Below, one piece after another: positions 6,007-6,957 of a stretch of 6,957 bases of DNA. This stretch comes from an uncultured Micromonospora sp. Lineage in GTDB: Bacteria > Actinomycetota > Actinomycetes > Mycobacteriales > Micromonosporaceae. The notes under the pieces are model-generated. The model was given only the letters and a program-made list of their open reading frames with translations, was not told where the DNA came from and made no database searches. Position 1 is the first letter of the stretch. Each line of letters begins with the position of its first letter. Made by a program: the position numbers and the translations under genes. The stretch is taken from contig CALGAM010000026.1 in assembly GCA_937951935.1 (NCBI GenBank), forward strand, positions 1 through 6,957, written 5' to 3'.

Positions 6007-6957
6007 TGACCGACACTCCACGAGGCGCGCTGCCTATGCCCGTCGTGCCCGGTCTGACAAATCTGAGCGTCATCGCCCGGGGTGGCTTCGCCACGGTCTT
6101 CCGAGCCACCCAGCAGTCCGTCGGCCGGGAGGTCGCGGTCAAGGTGGAGAACCACACGCTCGACAACGAGCGTGACCAGCGCCGGTTTCTCCGCGAGGCA
6201 CGGGCCGCCGCCCAGATGTCGTCTCATCCCCACGTTGTCGACCTCTTCGACGTCGGGGTGACCGAGGATCGGCATCCCTACCTGATCATGGAGCTCTGCG
6301 ACGGGTCGTTCGCGGACCGGATGCGGACCTCGCCGCTCACCGCCGCCGAGGCGCGCGACGTCGGGGTCAAGATTGCCGATGCGCTGGCCGACGCTCACCA
6401 ACTCGGCCTCCTGCACCGTGACGTCAAACCGGGCAACATCCTCTACTCCCGGTTCAACGACGCCACGCTGGCCGATTTCGGGCTGGCCGTGCTGGCCGAG
6501 GTCCGGGATTCGGCGATCACCCTGGAGGCGCTCACCCCGGCGTACGCGCCGCCGGAGGTGTTCCGGCACGACCCCCCGTCCCCGGCGGTGGACGTGTACG
6601 CGCTCTGCGCGACCCTGTACGCGGTGATGAACGGGAAGCCGCCCCGCTGGAAGGCCGACCGGAACCCCGGGCTGCTCACCCTGATGGAGCTGTTCGCCGA
6701 GCCGATCCCGGCGCTGCCGGGAGTGCCGGCAAGCCTGTTGGATCTGCTCCGCTACGGGATGGCCAACGATCCGGCGGACCGGCCCACCGCGGCGCAGTTG
6801 CGTGACCTGCTGGCGGCGGTGTCGCTCGACACCCCTGACACCGGCGTACCGCCGATTCCCCTGGGGTCCCCGGCTGTGCCGGTCTCCGGTGTGCCGGTGT
6901 CGGGCGTGCCGGTCTCCGGTGTGCCGGTCTCCGGTGTGCCGGTGTCGGGTGTGCCGG
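6006..6957 (+). CDS. Hanks-type serine/threonine protein kinase (partial, 3' end outside window)
   Basis: The first 317 codons are present. The kinase domain (about 18-271) has the ATP-binding Lys46 (VAVKVE), helix-C Glu64, catalytic loop HRDVKPGN with Asp139 and Asn144, metal-binding DFG at 157-159, an activation segment with possible phosphosites Ser169, Thr172 and Thr177, the APPE motif at 181-184 and the helix-F Asp196. All catalytic residues are present, so it should be active. The preceding Arg138 makes it an RD kinase, usually controlled by activation-loop phosphorylation. Oddly, the glycine loop reads ARGGFATV (24-31), where Ala replaces the first and third glycines of the usual GxGxxG. 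After about residue 272 the chain is Pro/Val-rich and enters five VPVSG repeats (291-315). What follows (membrane segment, sensor domain or cytosolic end) is unknown. The GTG at 6006 is chosen for the 7-nt spacing from TATTTT; in-frame alternatives are GTG 5886 and ATG 6036. Confidence 0.93.
   Translation, partial: MTDTPRGALPMPVVPGLTNLSVIARGGFATVFRATQQSVGREVAVKVENHTLDNERDQRRFLREARAAAQMSSHPHVVDLFDVGVTEDRHPYLIMELCDGSFADRMRTSPLTAAEARDVGVKIADALADAHQLGLLHRDVKPGNILYSRFNDATLADFGLAVLAEVRDSAITLEALTPAYAPPEVFRHDPPSPAVDVYALCATLYAVMNGKPPRWKADRNPGLLTLMELFAEPIPALPGVPASLLDLLRYGMANDPADRPTAAQLRDLLAAVSLDTPDTGVPPIPLGSPAVPVSGVPVSGVPVSGVPVSGVPVSGVP
6876..6957 (+). repeat. 15-bp coding tandem repeat (VPVSG)n, continuing past the window
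   Basis: Five full 15-bp units (6876-6950) and 7 nt of a sixth encode VPVSG repeats in the kinase tail. Two codon variants occur, GTCTCC (A) and GTGTCG (B) at the V-S codons, in the order A B A A B; the third unit and the fourth are identical at the DNA level. Such a tract can expand or contract by slippage or recombination and could act as a flexible, proline-rich spacer. Confidence 0.92.

Noticed and set aside
6005..6019. TGTGA half-site at the kinase start as a Crp/cAMP binding site
   Set aside because: The left half matches the TGTGA-N6-TCACA consensus, but the right half (CTCCA) matches only two of five bases.
1713..6569. A 1618-codon open frame on the minus strand spanning the cyclase, the intergenic region and part of the kinase
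   Set aside because: Its codons are the exact complements of the sense codons of both genes, which share one phase. It stays open because TTA, CTA and TCA are avoided in such G+C-rich genes. The product is Arg/Gly/Pro/His-rich with no recognisable domain, while the plus strand encodes clear, intact domains.

Overview
The window is chromosomal DNA from a very G+C-rich actinobacterium, most likely a member of the Micromonosporaceae (inferred from codon use, GTG starts and gene content; no database search was possible). Almost all codons end in G or C. The antisense frame that stays open across the cyclase gene and into the kinase gene shows that the sense codons there include no TTA, CTA or TCA.

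Layout: (1) Position 40 down to 1, minus strand: the first 13 codons of a divergent gene that leaves the window. (2) 41-319: a divergent promoter region with no gene. (3) 320-475, a DUF4177 small protein, overlapping by 4 bp (GTGA) with (4) 472-933, a long-type RidA/YjgF family protein. (5) 973-1818, a LACTB2-type metallo-beta-lactamase-fold hydrolase with a complete metal-ligand set and its own possible leaderless promoter. (6) 1815-5780, again with a 4-bp GTGA overlap: a 1321-residue protein with zinc ribbon, class III adenylate cyclase domain, AAA-type ATPase and TPR-like solenoid. (7) 5781-6005, an intergenic region with several inverted repeats. (8) 6006 to the window end: a Hanks-type Ser/Thr protein kinase, cut off by the window inside a VPVSG pentapeptide repeat.

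How it fits together: DUF4177-RidA-MBL is a conserved actinobacterial cluster (compare M. tuberculosis Rv3678A, Rv3678c, Rv3677c, recalled from memory). There it is divergent from ArsA-like ATPase genes and followed by the cAMP receptor gene crp (Rv3676). Here the gene translationally coupled to the MBL gene is a predicted cAMP-producing enzyme instead, and a Ser/Thr kinase follows. The right half therefore looks like a signalling module (cyclase plus kinase) attached to a conserved housekeeping cluster. No tRNA, rRNA, CRISPR array, insertion sequence or phage gene was seen. Nothing proves a wholly new system. The most distinctive points are the cyclase at the crp position with a Lys/Thr (class IIIb-like) substrate-site signature, and the kinase with a tandem VPVSG tail and an Ala-substituted glycine loop.
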